From the NCBI RefSeq assembly GCF_016863015.1, contig NZ_BOOB01000019.1:62001-126000 (forward strand): a DNA stretch of 64,000 bases. The letters run 5' to 3'. The notes beneath the pieces were generated by a model. The model was not told where the DNA came from, searched no databases, and saw only the letters and a program-made list of their open reading frames with translations. The DNA comes from Microbispora amethystogenes (GTDB lineage: Bacteria > Actinomycetota > Actinomycetes > Streptosporangiales > Streptosporangiaceae). A program made the position numbers and the translations under genes. Shown one piece after another: positions 51,932 to 60,888 of this stretch. How positions within the stretch are numbered: the stretch's first letter is position 1; every line of letters starts with the position of its first letter.

Positions 51932-54900
51932 TCAGACCGGCTGCCCGGTACGGGGGCCCGCGGCGGCGGGCCGCTGTTCGCCGCGCGGCCCGAGGCGCAT
52001 GAGGATGCTGGAGGCGATGTCGGCGACGGTGCCGCCGCCGCGCATCAGCTCCATGGGCGGGATGTCGATGCCGAACCGCCCGCGGATGGAGGTCAGCAGT
52101 TCGGTGGCCATCAGCGAGTCCAGGCCGTACTCGTCCAGCCGCCGATCGCGGGCGATCTGGTCGGCCGGGACGAGCATGACGGTGGAGAGCAACCGGGTGA
52201 TCTGCTCGGTGACGTACGCGTAGCCCTGCTCGTAACTCATCTCCGCCAGCAGCGACGGCAGGTCGGGCCCCTGCTCCTCCGCGCCGGGCGGCAGCACCAG
52301 GGACAGCCACGGACGCCGCAGGCCGGGCAGGACCTGCCGCAACCGGCCCCAGTCGCAGCGGCCCACCATGGCGACGTCGGCGTGCTCGCCGAGCATGGCC
52401 TCCACGGCGTCCAGCGCCCGGGCGGGCGGCATCGGCGGGATCCCGGCCTTGGCCAGCGCCTCTCCCTGCCTGCCCCGGGTCAGCACCCCGGTCTCCGCGA
52501 GCGCGCCCAGGCAGGCCGTCAGCGCGGGCAGGCCCTCCCGTCTCCGCCGCCGGGCCAGCGCCTCCAGGAACAGGTTCGCGGCGACGTACGAGGTCTGGCC
52601 GATGTTGCCGACGGTGGTGAGGGAGGAGTACATGACGAACAGGTCGAGGGGGAGATCCCGGGTCAGTTCGTCAAGCACCATGGCGCCGGCGACCTTGGGA
52701 CGCAGGACGGCCCGGATCCGGTCGTCGCCGATGTCGGCGAGCAGGCCGTCGTCGAGGTGCATGGCCGCGTGGACGACGCCGCGCAGCGGATGGCCGCCGC
52801 CGTCCAGGTCGCGCAGGACGCGCCGCATGGCGTCGCGGTCGGCCACGTCGGCGGCGTACACGCGGACCTCCACCCCCGATCTCTCCAGTTCCGCCAGCAG
52901 AGCGGGAGCGTCGGGCGTCTCGGCGCCCCGGCGGCCGACCAGGGCCAGGTGGCGGGCGCCCCGCTGCGCGAGGCGGTGGGCCGTCGCCGCGCCGAAGCCG
53001 CCCAGGCCGCCCGTGACCAGATAGGTCCCCTCCGGGTCCAGGCGCGGCGCCGTCCGCTGCGGCCGTACGGTGACCGGTTCATCGCGTGGGTCGAAGGACA
53101 CCACGACTTTTCCGATATGCCGGGAATGGCGCATCATGGCGAAGGCGTCGGCGACGCGGGCGGCCGGAAACACCGTGTGCGGCAACGGCCGGAACCGCCC
53201 GGTGCGATAGAGGGGCGCGGCCTGCGCCGTGCTGTCCGCCATCAGCTCGGGCGCCTTCCACATCAGCGTGCCGATGTCCACGCCGTGGAACGCGAGGTTG
53301 TCGGAGAAGGGGCGCAGCAGCAGGGACCTGTTCTGGTAGATGTCCCGTTTGCCGAGCTCGATGAACCGGCCGCCGTGCCGCAGGCATTCCATGCCCCGGG
53401 TGATGGCCTCACCGGCCAGCGAGTTGAGCACGATGTCCACTCCCCGGCCTCCGGTCAGCTCCCTGACCTGCTCGGCGAAGTGCAGGCTGCGCGAGTCGAG
53501 GACGTGGTCGGCTCCCATCGCGAGCAGCAGGTCGCGTTTGGCGGCGGTGCCGGCGGTCGCGATCACGCGGGCGCCGTGGTGCCGGGCGTACTGCAGCGCG
53601 GCCAGGCCGACCCCGCCGGCGCCGCCGTGGACCAGGATCGTCTCTCCCGCCCTGACCCGTGCGCAGTAGCCCAGCGAATGGTGCGCGGTGGCGAAGGCCA
53701 TCGGCATGGTGGCGGCTTCGGTGAAGGTCATCCCCTCGGGTAAGGGGACGGCCACCCACGCCTTGACCCTCGCGTGACTGGCGAACCCGACGGGTCCCGC
53801 CGCCATGACCCGGTCACCCGGCCGAATATCGGTGACGCCGGCGCCGACGGTGGTGACGATCCCGGCGCACTCCAGGCCCAGTTCGTGCCCGCCGAACACC
53901 GCTTCGACGGCCTCGGCGGGCAGCAGGTTCACCGCCTGCATCACGTCGCGGTAGTTCAGCCCGATCGCCCGCACCTCGACCACGACCTCGTCGGGCTCGG
54001 GCTCCGGCATCGGGATCTCCTCCCAGGCCAGCGTGTACGACAGCCCCGGATCACACACCTTGAGCCGATAGGCGCCGCCCGAGCCGACGGCCAGGTCGCG
54101 GCCGTGCTCGCCCGGCTCCAGCAGCCGTGGTACGAAACGTCCCCGGCGGGTGAGCAGGATCTCGTCCTCCTCGTCCGGTGCGAGCAGTTCCGCCGCCAGG
54201 CGGCCGGCGTCCCGCGCGGCGTCACCGGTGGGGTGCAGGCAGAGCCGGCGTATCGCCGGTCGCGGCTGCTCGTTACCCAGCGAGCGCGTCGTCCCCCAGG
54301 TCGCCGCGTCCTCGGGGTGGAGCCGGACGTCGGTGAGGTGGGGCTCCGGCAGCGCGCCACAGGGGCGGACCACCAGCCACACCGTGGCCGTGACGTGCTC
54401 GGGCAGCTGCTCGCAGGCCAGCGCGACGGCCCGCAACGCCGCCGCCCGCCGGGTGATCCGCTCGACGGCCGCCTTCGAGTCCGTGTTGTCAGACGCCTCC
54501 GGCTCGGAGTTGCCGGTCTCCTTCGGCTCGGTGCCGCCGGTCGCCTCCGGCTCGATGCCGATGGTCGCCTTCGGCTCGATGCCGCCGGTCGCCTCCGGCT
54601 CGGTGCCGATGGTCGCCTTCGGCTCGGTGTCGTCGGTTCCGCCCAGGACGACCGCGATGGTGACCGTCTCGGCGGTGGGCGGGAAGTGATCGGCCCAGTG
54701 GTCGGGGTCGTCGCTGAGCGGCGAGTGCAGCACGTCACCGCCACGGCTTCGCAGCAGAGCCCCCAGCTCGGCCGTCAGCGCACCGGTGCCGTCCTCACCG
54801 GCGAGGATCCACGTCCCGGCCGCGTCCGGTACGTCGTGCAGAGCGGCCGGAGCGGCCTCGGAGGCGGCCGGTACGTCGTGCGCGGTGTCCGCACCACCCT

Positions 54901-57900
54901 CCATGGTGACCGGAGCACACTCGTCGACGGCCGGAACGCGCGGCGTGGTGGCCGCGGTGCCCTTGGCGGTGGCCGCGGCACCATCAGCGGCGTCCGGTAC
55001 GGCTTGCACGGCGGCCGGGGTGCCCGTGGCGGTGGCGAGCATCACCGAGAAGTCGCCGGCCGCGCGTTCGTCGTCGTCACCGGTCTGGACGACCTCGGTG
55101 TAACCGGCCTCCGCCAGCACCTGCGGCCATTCCTCCCGGGACAGCAGCGGCGAGCGCGGGCGCAGGTGCCGGTCGGTGAAGTCCCAGAACTCCTCCTGCA
55201 CGCCGAGGAACGGCAGCAGGGTCCCCACCCGATGCGGTTCGGCGACGAGCAACTGGCCGCCGGGCACCAGAAGAGCGGACAGGTGGCGTAGCGCGGCGGG
55301 CAGGTCACGGGCCAGGTGCAGGCTGTTCGCCGCGACCACGAGATCGAATCCGCCCGCGGTCACCCCCTGCCCGACCGGGTCGGCGTCCAGGTCGAGGACG
55401 GCGTAGTCGACGAAGTCGAAGCCGGTGAAGCGCTGCCGCAGCCGGGTCAACGCCGCTTCGGCGACGTCGGTGACCAGGTAACGGGTGCGTTCGGCGGGCA
55501 GGACGGGCAGCAGCATGGCGGTGGTGCCGCCGGTCCCCGCACCGGCTTCCAGGACACGGAGCGGCCGGTCGGCCGGCCATCGCCGGACGATCTGCTCGAC
55601 GAGCGCCCGGGTGATCCGGTTGGTGAACAGGTTGACCGGCCCGATGTCGTGGAACTGCTCGATCAGCTCCTGGCCGCCGCCGGAGCCCAGGACCTCGGAG
55701 CCGGTGCGCCGGCCCGCGAGCAGTTCGGGCAGGCACCGTCCGACCCGTACGGTCAAGGCGCTCTGGGCGGCGAAGGCGGCACCCCGGGTGAGAAGGTCCC
55801 GGTGCAGATCTCGGATCAGGTTCCGGTTCAGGTCTCGGTTCAGGTCATGGTGGGGGTCGCGGTGGGCGTCCCCATCGGAGTTCTGGTCCGCGTCTCGGTC
55901 GGAGTCCTGGTCGGCGCCGCGCGGGCCGGACGGGTTCGCATCCGGAGGCGTCGGGCCGGTGCCCCCTGACGCCGGCCGTTCCGAGAGGCCGTGCCGCTCC
56001 AGCAGGGGCAGGGCCGCGTGGAGCATCCGCCGGTGGTGCGCCTCGGGGCACGCCTCGATCAGGTCCTCGACGCCGATCGGCCGCCCGTCGCTCACCCCGC
56101 CGCCCGACTCGGCACTCAGCTCGCCGAGCGCGCCGGCCAGCGTACGGGCGAAGACCTCTTCGAGCCGTGCCGCGTACCGCGGGTAGTCCAGCTCGTGCCA
56201 CGCGGAGCGCAGCCGGTCGATCCGCTCGGCCGCGCCGGACAGGATCTCGCCGGGGCCGGGCGCCGGCCACGGCTCGGCGGGCGCGTCCGCCCGGGGCGCG
56301 GCCCGGAGCGCCGTCTCCCACCGGGTGACCGGGGTGACGTGGACACCGGGCATCCGGCGGAGCCGGCAGCCCTCCACCTCGGCGGCGATCCTGCCGTCGC
56401 CGTCGGCGACCACGAGGTCCCAGCAGACCTCCTCGGCACTGCTGGAGCGTTCCCGCACGTAGACCAGCCCTTGCGCCGACGGCGTTCCCCACAGGCGGAC
56501 GGAGCCGATCGCGGCGGGCATGTAGCCGCGGCCCGACCGCAGCGACTCCACCAGCCACAGCACGCCGGCCTGCAGCGCGCTGTCCAGCACCACCGGATGC
56601 ATCTGGTAGCGCCCCTGCCCCTGCTCCGGGCACGAGTAGGCGCCCAGGACCTCCCGCTCGCCCATCCACAGCTCGGTCAGGACCTGGAACTCCGGCCCCC
56701 ACACCATCTGTCCCTCGGCGGCCCGCGCGTAGTATCCGGGCACGTCCACAGGCGTGCCGATGCGGGCACGCAGCGCGGCCACGTCCAGCGGCGGCGGGAC
56801 CGGGCGCAGCAGCGGCCGTACCCGGGCCCGGAAGTGCTCGCGGGGCTGCTCGGACTGCCGGCCGGCGCTGGCCACGGTGACCACTCCGGTCTCGGCGCAG
56901 AGCGACGTCTGCGCCCACACCGGATCGGCGGCGGCCTGCGACGGCACCACCATGGCCCGGCTGATGTCGACCCTGTCGACCTCCACCGCCTCGGCGGCGT
57001 CCGGCAGGGCGAGGCGGGCGGCGGCGACGGCCATCTCCACATAACCGGTGGCCGGCATGACGGCGGCGCCGCCGGCCCGATGATCGGCCACCCAGGGCAC
57101 CCGTACGCGGTCGATCTCCCCCTGCCAGGTGGGGTCCAGCACCGGAAGCCGCTGTCCGAGCAGCGGATGCTGGATCGTCGTGTCGACGTCGGTCCGCACC
57201 CAGGTGTGCGGTCCGCCGATCCAGTGCCGTTCGCGTTGCCAGGGATAGGCCGGCAGCGATCGCACCGCGCCGGGGCGGGGGAAGTACCGATCCCAGTCGA
57301 GCCGTGCACCGGCCGCGACGAGTTCGGCGACCGCGCGGCGGACCCGCGCCGGGCCCGGCTCATCCCGGCGCAGAGTCGCCACGACGGCCGCGCGCACCCG
57401 CGCGGCGCCGCTGATCCGGCGCAGGTACGAGCGGAGCACGGGATGCGGGCCGATCTCCAGCAGCACGTCGAAGCCGTCGCCGAGCACCCGCTCGGCCGCC
57501 GCGGCGAACCGGACCGGCTCCCGGACGTTCCGCCACCAGTACGTCGCGTCCAGTTCCTCGCCCCGGACCAGGTCGCCCGTCACCGTGGACACCAGGGGGA
57601 CCCGCACCGGGCCGGGCCGGAGCCCGGCGAGTCCGTCGGCCAGGGGCTGCCGCGCCGGATCCATGGCGCCGCTGTGGAAGGCGTAGTCCAGGTCCAGCTC
57701 GCGGAAGAAGATCCTGCGTGAGGAGAGGTCCTCGCCCAGGGACTTGAGCGATCCGTCCGGTCCGGCGATCGTGACGTCGCGGTCGGAGTTGACCGCCGCG
57801 AGCTCCAGGTCCGGGTAGCCGGCCAGGACCTGCCTGGCCGCGGTCTCCGGCAGCCCGAGCGCGGCCATCCGGCCCCGCCCTCTGGTTATCGACTGCGCGA

Positions 57901-59932
57901 CGCCGCGCTCGGAGATCACCTGAGCCGCCTGGGCGAGTGACAGGGCGCCGGCGGTGTAGGCGGCGGCGACCTCGCCCACGCTGTGGCCGAACACCGCTCC
58001 CGGCCGTACGCCCGCCGCCCCGAGCATCTCCACCAAACCGGCCTGTACGGCGAACAGCAACGGCTGCGCCACTTCGGTGGCCGAGAGGCGTGACCGTTCG
58101 GCGGGCAGGGACAGCTCCTCGATCACCGACCAGCCGAGCCGATCGGACAGCTCGGCGTCGACCGCTTCCACGGCCGAGCGGAAGTCGCCGTCGGAGAGCA
58201 GGTCGGCGCCCATCCCGGCCCACTGTGAACCGTTGCCGGAGAACACGAACGCCACCCGCCCGTGCTCCACCGCCTCCGACTCCGCCACCGCCGCGTCCCC
58301 GGCTCCGAGCCGTCCGCCCACTGTCGGCCTATCGGATGAACCGGCGGGGGTGGCCGGCTCCGGGGCGTCCACCAGGCGCGCCAGCGCCCGCGCCGCCGCC
58401 CCGGCGGTGCCGGCCAGCACCACGGCCCGATGCCGGTGGCCGCCGCGCCGCCGGGTCGCGGTGTAGGCCGCGTGGTAGAAGTCCCGCTCGTCGAGCGACG
58501 CGAGGTGCGCGGCGGTCCGTTCCACGGCCTCCCGCAGCGCCGGCCGGCTGCGCGCGGACACGACGACGGGCAGCGCTCCCGCCTGCTCGGTTCCGTACGG
58601 TCCGGGGACGGGTGGTGCGGCCAGCGCCACATGGGCGTTGGCGCCCCCGAACCCGAAGGAGTTGACTCCGACCACGGGCCGCTCGCCTGCTCCGTCCAGC
58701 GGTCGCGGCTCGGTGGCGACGCTCAGGCCCAGGGCGTCGAAGTCGATCCGGGGGTTGAGCGTGGCGGCGTGCAGCGAGGGCGGGATCATCCGGTGCCGGA
58801 GCACCAGCAGGGCCTTGAACAGCCCCGGCATGCCGGAGGCGGGCTCCAGGTGCCCCAGGTTGGACTTCACCGAGCCGATGGGCAGGGCTCCGCGGGTGCG
58901 CCGGGTGCCCAGCGCCCGCCCCAGCGCCCGGCACTCGGCCGGATCGCCGGCCTGGGTGCCGGTGCCGTGCGCCTCCACGTACGCGATCTCGTCGGGGCCG
59001 ACGCCCGCCGTGGCGTACACCTGCCGTAACAGGGCCTCCTGCGCGTCGGCGTTCGGCAACGCCAGCCCTCTGGTGCGGCCGTCGTTGTTGGTGGCGGCTC
59101 CGACGACGACGCCATGGATGCGGTCTCCGTCGGCGATCGCGTCGGCCAGGCGCTTGAGCACCACCACACCGCCCCCCTCCGCGCGGACGAACCCGTCGGC
59201 GTCGGCGGAGAACGCCCGGCACCGGCCGGTCGGCGACAGCATCGACGCCTGGCTGAAACCGATGAAGGGGCCCGGGCCGAGCAGCAGGTTGACCCCGCCG
59301 GCCAGCGCCACCCGGCTGGATCCCTCCGCGAGGGACCGCCAGGCCCGTTCCACGGCCGTCAGCGACGAGGAGCACGCGGTGTCGATGCTCATGCTCGGCC
59401 CGCGCAGGTCGAAGAAGTGCGACAGCCGGTTGGCCGCGATGGACAGGGTTCCCCCCGACATCGAGTACGGGCCCAGGGCGCCCGGCTCCAGCGCCTGCAT
59501 CGTGCCGTAGGCGGGATCCGAGATGCCGACGAACACGCCGGTGTCCGTGCCCGCCAGCACCGCCGGGTCGATGCCCGCGTCGTCCAGGGCCTCGACCGCC
59601 ATCTCCAGGAGCAACCGCTGCTGCGGGTCCATCGAGGCGGCCTCTTTGGGGGAGATGCCGAAATAGGCGGCGTCGAAGGCGGTGACGTCCTCGTCGAGGA
59701 AGGCCCCAGCCCGGGTGTAGCTCCGGTTCGGCCTCGGCGTGGTGTCGTCGACGAACCGATCGGCCTCGAACCTGCTCGGCGGGATCCGGCCGACCAGATC
59801 GGCGCCCTGCCGCAACGCCTGCCACAGCCCGTCCAGGTCTGCGATCCCACCGGGCAGACGGCATCCCACGCCCACCACCGCCGCCGCGTGCTCCGGCCAG
59901 GCCTGTTCCGCTGTCGGGTCGTCCGCGCTCAT
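51932..59932 (-). CDS. Single-module highly reducing type I PKS, KS-AT-DH-cMT-ER-KR-ACP
   Basis: 2666 residues from ATG 59932 (AGGAAGG 5 nt upstream). KS about 15-440 with Cys187 (DTACSSS), HGTGT and KSNLGH. AT about 560-840 with GHSVGE and YAFH, predicting malonyl-CoA. DH about 920-1195 with the His in VADHRAGG and Asp in HPVVLDSALQ. A C-methyltransferase about 1380-1635 has an intact SAM motif (VLEAGAGTGGTT). After a structural region comes ER (HGGAGGVGLAALQ, about 2101), KR with GGLGGFG, an LDD motif (B type) and Tyr in QTSYVAAN, then ACP with Ser near 2606 (YGLDSLMA). All domains look active, so each cycle can give a saturated, optionally alpha-methylated unit. There is no thioesterase, no loading module and no docking domain. 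The layout recalls fungal HR-PKSs and suggests iterative use. First gene of the operon with oleA, oleC, oleD and oleB. Confidence 0.93.
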   Translation of the reverse strand: MSADDPTAEQAWPEHAAAVVGVGCRLPGGIADLDGLWQALRQGADLVGRIPPSRFEADRFVDDTTPRPNRSYTRAGAFLDEDVTAFDAAYFGISPKEAASMDPQQRLLLEMAVEALDDAGIDPAVLAGTDTGVFVGISDPAYGTMQALEPGALGPYSMSGGTLSIAANRLSHFFDLRGPSMSIDTACSSSLTAVERAWRSLAEGSSRVALAGGVNLLLGPGPFIGFSQASMLSPTGRCRAFSADADGFVRAEGGGVVVLKRLADAIADGDRIHGVVVGAATNNDGRTRGLALPNADAQEALLRQVYATAGVGPDEIAYVEAHGTGTQAGDPAECRALGRALGTRRTRGALPIGSVKSNLGHLEPASGMPGLFKALLVLRHRMIPPSLHAATLNPRIDFDALGLSVATEPRPLDGAGERPVVGVNSFGFGGANAHVALAAPPVPGPYGTEQAGALPVVVSARSRPALREAVERTAAHLASLDERDFYHAAYTATRRRGGHRHRAVVLAGTAGAAARALARLVDAPEPATPAGSSDRPTVGGRLGAGDAAVAESEAVEHGRVAFVFSGNGSQWAGMGADLLSDGDFRSAVEAVDAELSDRLGWSVIEELSLPAERSRLSATEVAQPLLFAVQAGLVEMLGAAGVRPGAVFGHSVGEVAAAYTAGALSLAQAAQVISERGVAQSITRGRGRMAALGLPETAARQVLAGYPDLELAAVNSDRDVTIAGPDGSLKSLGEDLSSRRIFFRELDLDYAFHSGAMDPARQPLADGLAGLRPGPVRVPLVSTVTGDLVRGEELDATYWWRNVREPVRFAAAAERVLGDGFDVLLEIGPHPVLRSYLRRISGAARVRAAVVATLRRDEPGPARVRRAVAELVAAGARLDWDRYFPRPGAVRSLPAYPWQRERHWIGGPHTWVRTDVDTTIQHPLLGQRLPVLDPTWQGEIDRVRVPWVADHRAGGAAVMPATGYVEMAVAAARLALPDAAEAVEVDRVDISRAMVVPSQAAADPVWAQTSLCAETGVVTVASAGRQSEQPREHFRARVRPLLRPVPPPLDVAALRARIGTPVDVPGYYARAAEGQMVWGPEFQVLTELWMGEREVLGAYSCPEQGQGRYQMHPVVLDSALQAGVLWLVESLRSGRGYMPAAIGSVRLWGTPSAQGLVYVRERSSSAEEVCWDLVVADGDGRIAAEVEGCRLRRMPGVHVTPVTRWETALRAAPRADAPAEPWPAPGPGEILSGAAERIDRLRSAWHELDYPRYAARLEEVFARTLAGALGELSAESGGGVSDGRPIGVEDLIEACPEAHHRRMLHAALPLLERHGLSERPASGGTGPTPPDANPSGPRGADQDSDRDADQNSDGDAHRDPHHDLNRDLNRNLIRDLHRDLLTRGAAFAAQSALTVRVGRCLPELLAGRRTGSEVLGSGGGQELIEQFHDIGPVNLFTNRITRALVEQIVRRWPADRPLRVLEAGAGTGGTTAMLLPVLPAERTRYLVTDVAEAALTRLRQRFTGFDFVDYAVLDLDADPVGQGVTAGGFDLVVAANSLHLARDLPAALRHLSALLVPGGQLLVAEPHRVGTLLPFLGVQEEFWDFTDRHLRPRSPLLSREEWPQVLAEAGYTEVVQTGDDDERAAGDFSVMLATATGTPAAVQAVPDAADGAAATAKGTAATTPRVPAVDECAPVTMEGGADTAHDVPAASEAAPAALHDVPDAAGTWILAGEDGTGALTAELGALLRSRGGDVLHSPLSDDPDHWADHFPPTAETVTIAVVLGGTDDTEPKATIGTEPEATGGIEPKATIGIEPEATGGTEPKETGNSEPEASDNTDSKAAVERITRRAAALRAVALACEQLPEHVTATVWLVVRPCGALPEPHLTDVRLHPEDAATWGTTRSLGNEQPRPAIRRLCLHPTGDAARDAGRLAAELLAPDEEDEILLTRRGRFVPRLLEPGEHGRDLAVGSGGAYRLKVCDPGLSYTLAWEEIPMPEPEPDEVVVEVRAIGLNYRDVMQAVNLLPAEAVEAVFGGHELGLECAGIVTTVGAGVTDIRPGDRVMAAGPVGFASHARVKAWVAVPLPEGMTFTEAATMPMAFATAHHSLGYCARVRAGETILVHGGAGGVGLAALQYARHHGARVIATAGTAAKRDLLLAMGADHVLDSRSLHFAEQVRELTGGRGVDIVLNSLAGEAITRGMECLRHGGRFIELGKRDIYQNRSLLLRPFSDNLAFHGVDIGTLMWKAPELMADSTAQAAPLYRTGRFRPLPHTVFPAARVADAFAMMRHSRHIGKVVVSFDPRDEPVTVRPQRTAPRLDPEGTYLVTGGLGGFGAATAHRLAQRGARHLALVGRRGAETPDAPALLAELERSGVEVRVYAADVADRDAMRRVLRDLDGGGHPLRGVVHAAMHLDDGLLADIGDDRIRAVLRPKVAGAMVLDELTRDLPLDLFVMYSSLTTVGNIGQTSYVAANLFLEALARRRRREGLPALTACLGALAETGVLTRGRQGEALAKAGIPPMPPARALDAVEAMLGEHADVAMVGRCDWGRLRQVLPGLRRPWLSLVLPPGAEEQGPDLPSLLAEMSYEQGYAYVTEQITRLLSTVMLVPADQIARDRRLDEYGLDSLMATELLTSIRGRFGIDIPPMELMRGGGTVADIASSILMRLGPRGEQRPAAAGPRTGQPV
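54470..54625 (-). repeat. Repeat insert in the PKS between cMT and ER
   Basis: Six or more copies of an eight-residue unit of the type TEPxATxG (TEPKATIG, TEPEATGG, IEPKATIG, IEPEATGG), encoded by a 24-bp DNA repeat, in a linker within the structural KR-like region. In frame; length is probably variable between strains. Confidence 0.85.
55790..55912 (-). repeat. Asp/Asn-rich repeat linker in the PKS before the cMT
   Basis: Degenerate short repeats encode a charged linker (DQDSDRDADQNSDGDAH; DLNRDLNRNLIRDLHRDLL) between DH and cMT. In frame and probably flexible. Confidence 0.7.
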
Positions 59933-60072
59933 GTCGCCCTTCCTGCTCAGGTCCACCACGACTCGGCACTTCGCCGGTCGGCTCGCTGTCTCGGCCAGGG
60001 TTCACCGTGTCTGACGCGCACACCTGACACACGCCAGGCGGATCGGTCACCATGTCATCACAACTGCTGGTA

Positions 60073-60086
60073 TGTGCCTAGGCACA
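60073..60086. promoter_or_regulatory. Palindromic operator candidate upstream of the PKS
   Basis: A perfect 14-bp palindrome, TGTGCCTAGGCACA, about 140 bp before the PKS ATG. A dimeric regulator could bind here. No other function is apparent. Confidence 0.5.
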
Positions 60087-60185
60087 CTCCGTGTTTGTCC
60101 CGAAGAATGATGTTGTGCGAGGAATGGCCAAAACCTTTAGGTCACGCAACCGCCCATCCTTCAGACCGGGACAATCGCCGGTAGC

Positions 60186-60200
60186 ATCAGATAATCTGAT
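60186..60200 (+). promoter_or_regulatory. Operator/promoter of the VapBC-like pair
   Basis: A perfect 7-1-7 inverted repeat, ATCAGAT-A-ATCTGAT, contains a GATAAT -10 box (60190-60195). The antitoxin ATG at 60204 is 8 nt further and there is no Shine-Dalgarno, so the mRNA is probably leaderless and self-repressed. Confidence 0.65.
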
Positions 60201-60203
60201 TGT

Positions 60204-60464
60204 ATGAAGGTGATGACCGCCACCGAGGCGTCCCGAAGCTTCGCGACCGTCCTGGACGAGGCCGAGCGCGGAGAGACGATCGTGGTCACCCGTGGTGGGA
60301 GGCAGATCGCTGTGATCGGTCCTGCCCCCGCGGCCCCAGGTCGTATGGTGAAGGCGTTTCTGGCGAGAAGCGCGGGGAGCCTGGACGACGATTTCGAGAC
60401 CGACGTGGCGGCGGCCCGGGAGATGGTCCGAGACGAGATGAGGGCCACGTGGCCCGACGCCTGA
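60204..60464 (+). CDS. vapB: Phd/YefM-type antitoxin
   Basis: An 86-residue protein. The N-terminal DNA-binding fold (MKVMTATEASRSFATVLDEA; GETIVVTRGGRQIAVIGPA) is typical of Phd/YefM antitoxins that pair with PIN toxins, and the C-terminal part (ETDVAAAREMVRDEMRATW) would wrap the toxin. It overlaps the toxin gene by 16 bp. A perfect palindrome over the -10 box upstream fits autorepression. The pair lies between the PKS operon and the LuxR-type regulator, an unusual place that may stabilise the cluster. Confidence 0.85.
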   Translation: MKVMTATEASRSFATVLDEAERGETIVVTRGGRQIAVIGPAPAAPGRMVKAFLARSAGSLDDDFETDVAAAREMVRDEMRATWPDA

Positions 60465-60856
60465 TTCTGGACACCGGGGTTCTGATCGCCGCCGAGCGGG
60501 GCAAGGCGTCCGTGGACACGGTGATCGGGGACGCGGATGACATCGCGATCGCGGCGATCACGGTGGCCGAGTTGCTGGTCGGTGTGGAACTTGCCGACGA
60601 GACCAGGCACGCGCCCCGGCAGGCCTTCGTGGACGAAGTTCTCGCGTTGATTCCAGTGGAGGAGTACACCACGGACGTCGCCAGGATCCATGCGCGTCTC
60701 ATGGCGCATGTCCGGCGACAGGGTAAGGCACGAGGAGCGTACGACCTGCTGATCGCGGCGACGGCCGCCGCGACCGCGAGGACTGTGATCACGATGGATT
60801 CCTCGGCCGCGTTCGACGATCTTCCCGGTGTGCGCGCTCAGGTCGTTCCCCGCTGA
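60449..60856 (+). CDS. vapC: VapC-type PIN-domain toxin RNase
   Basis: A 135-residue PIN protein. The acidic metal-binding residues are visible: Asp in LILDTGVLI, Glu in TVAELLVGVE, Asp in GAYDLLIAAT and Asp in ITMDSSAAFDDL. VapC enzymes cut tRNA or rRNA and stop growth. GTG 60449 overlaps the antitoxin gene by 16 bp, the usual coupled arrangement. Full length and apparently active. Confidence 0.88.
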   Translation: MARRLILDTGVLIAAERGKASVDTVIGDADDIAIAAITVAELLVGVELADETRHAPRQAFVDEVLALIPVEEYTTDVARIHARLMAHVRRQGKARGAYDLLIAATAAATARTVITMDSSAAFDDLPGVRAQVVPR

Positions 60857-60888
60857 TTCGCCGGTGACATCCCCTGCCGGAGGTTCGG

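Larger units (their letters stand above)
59933..60203. promoter_or_regulatory. Divergent control region of the PKS-ole operon and vapBC
   Basis: 271 bp between the PKS ATG and the antitoxin ATG. Holds two separate palindromes: TGTGCCTAGGCACA (60073-60086) and ATCAGATAATCTGAT (60186-60200). It must contain the promoter of the five-gene operon. Confidence 0.6.

Noticed and set aside
48830-53743. A very long open frame on the plus strand opposite the ole genes and PKS
   Set aside because: It is a composition shadow of GC-rich coding DNA. It has no domain motifs and runs antisense through five well-supported genes.
54470-54625. 24-bp repeats first read as a possible CRISPR-like array
   Set aside because: The repeats have no spacers, are in frame within the PKS and encode a regular peptide repeat. 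No cas gene is present.
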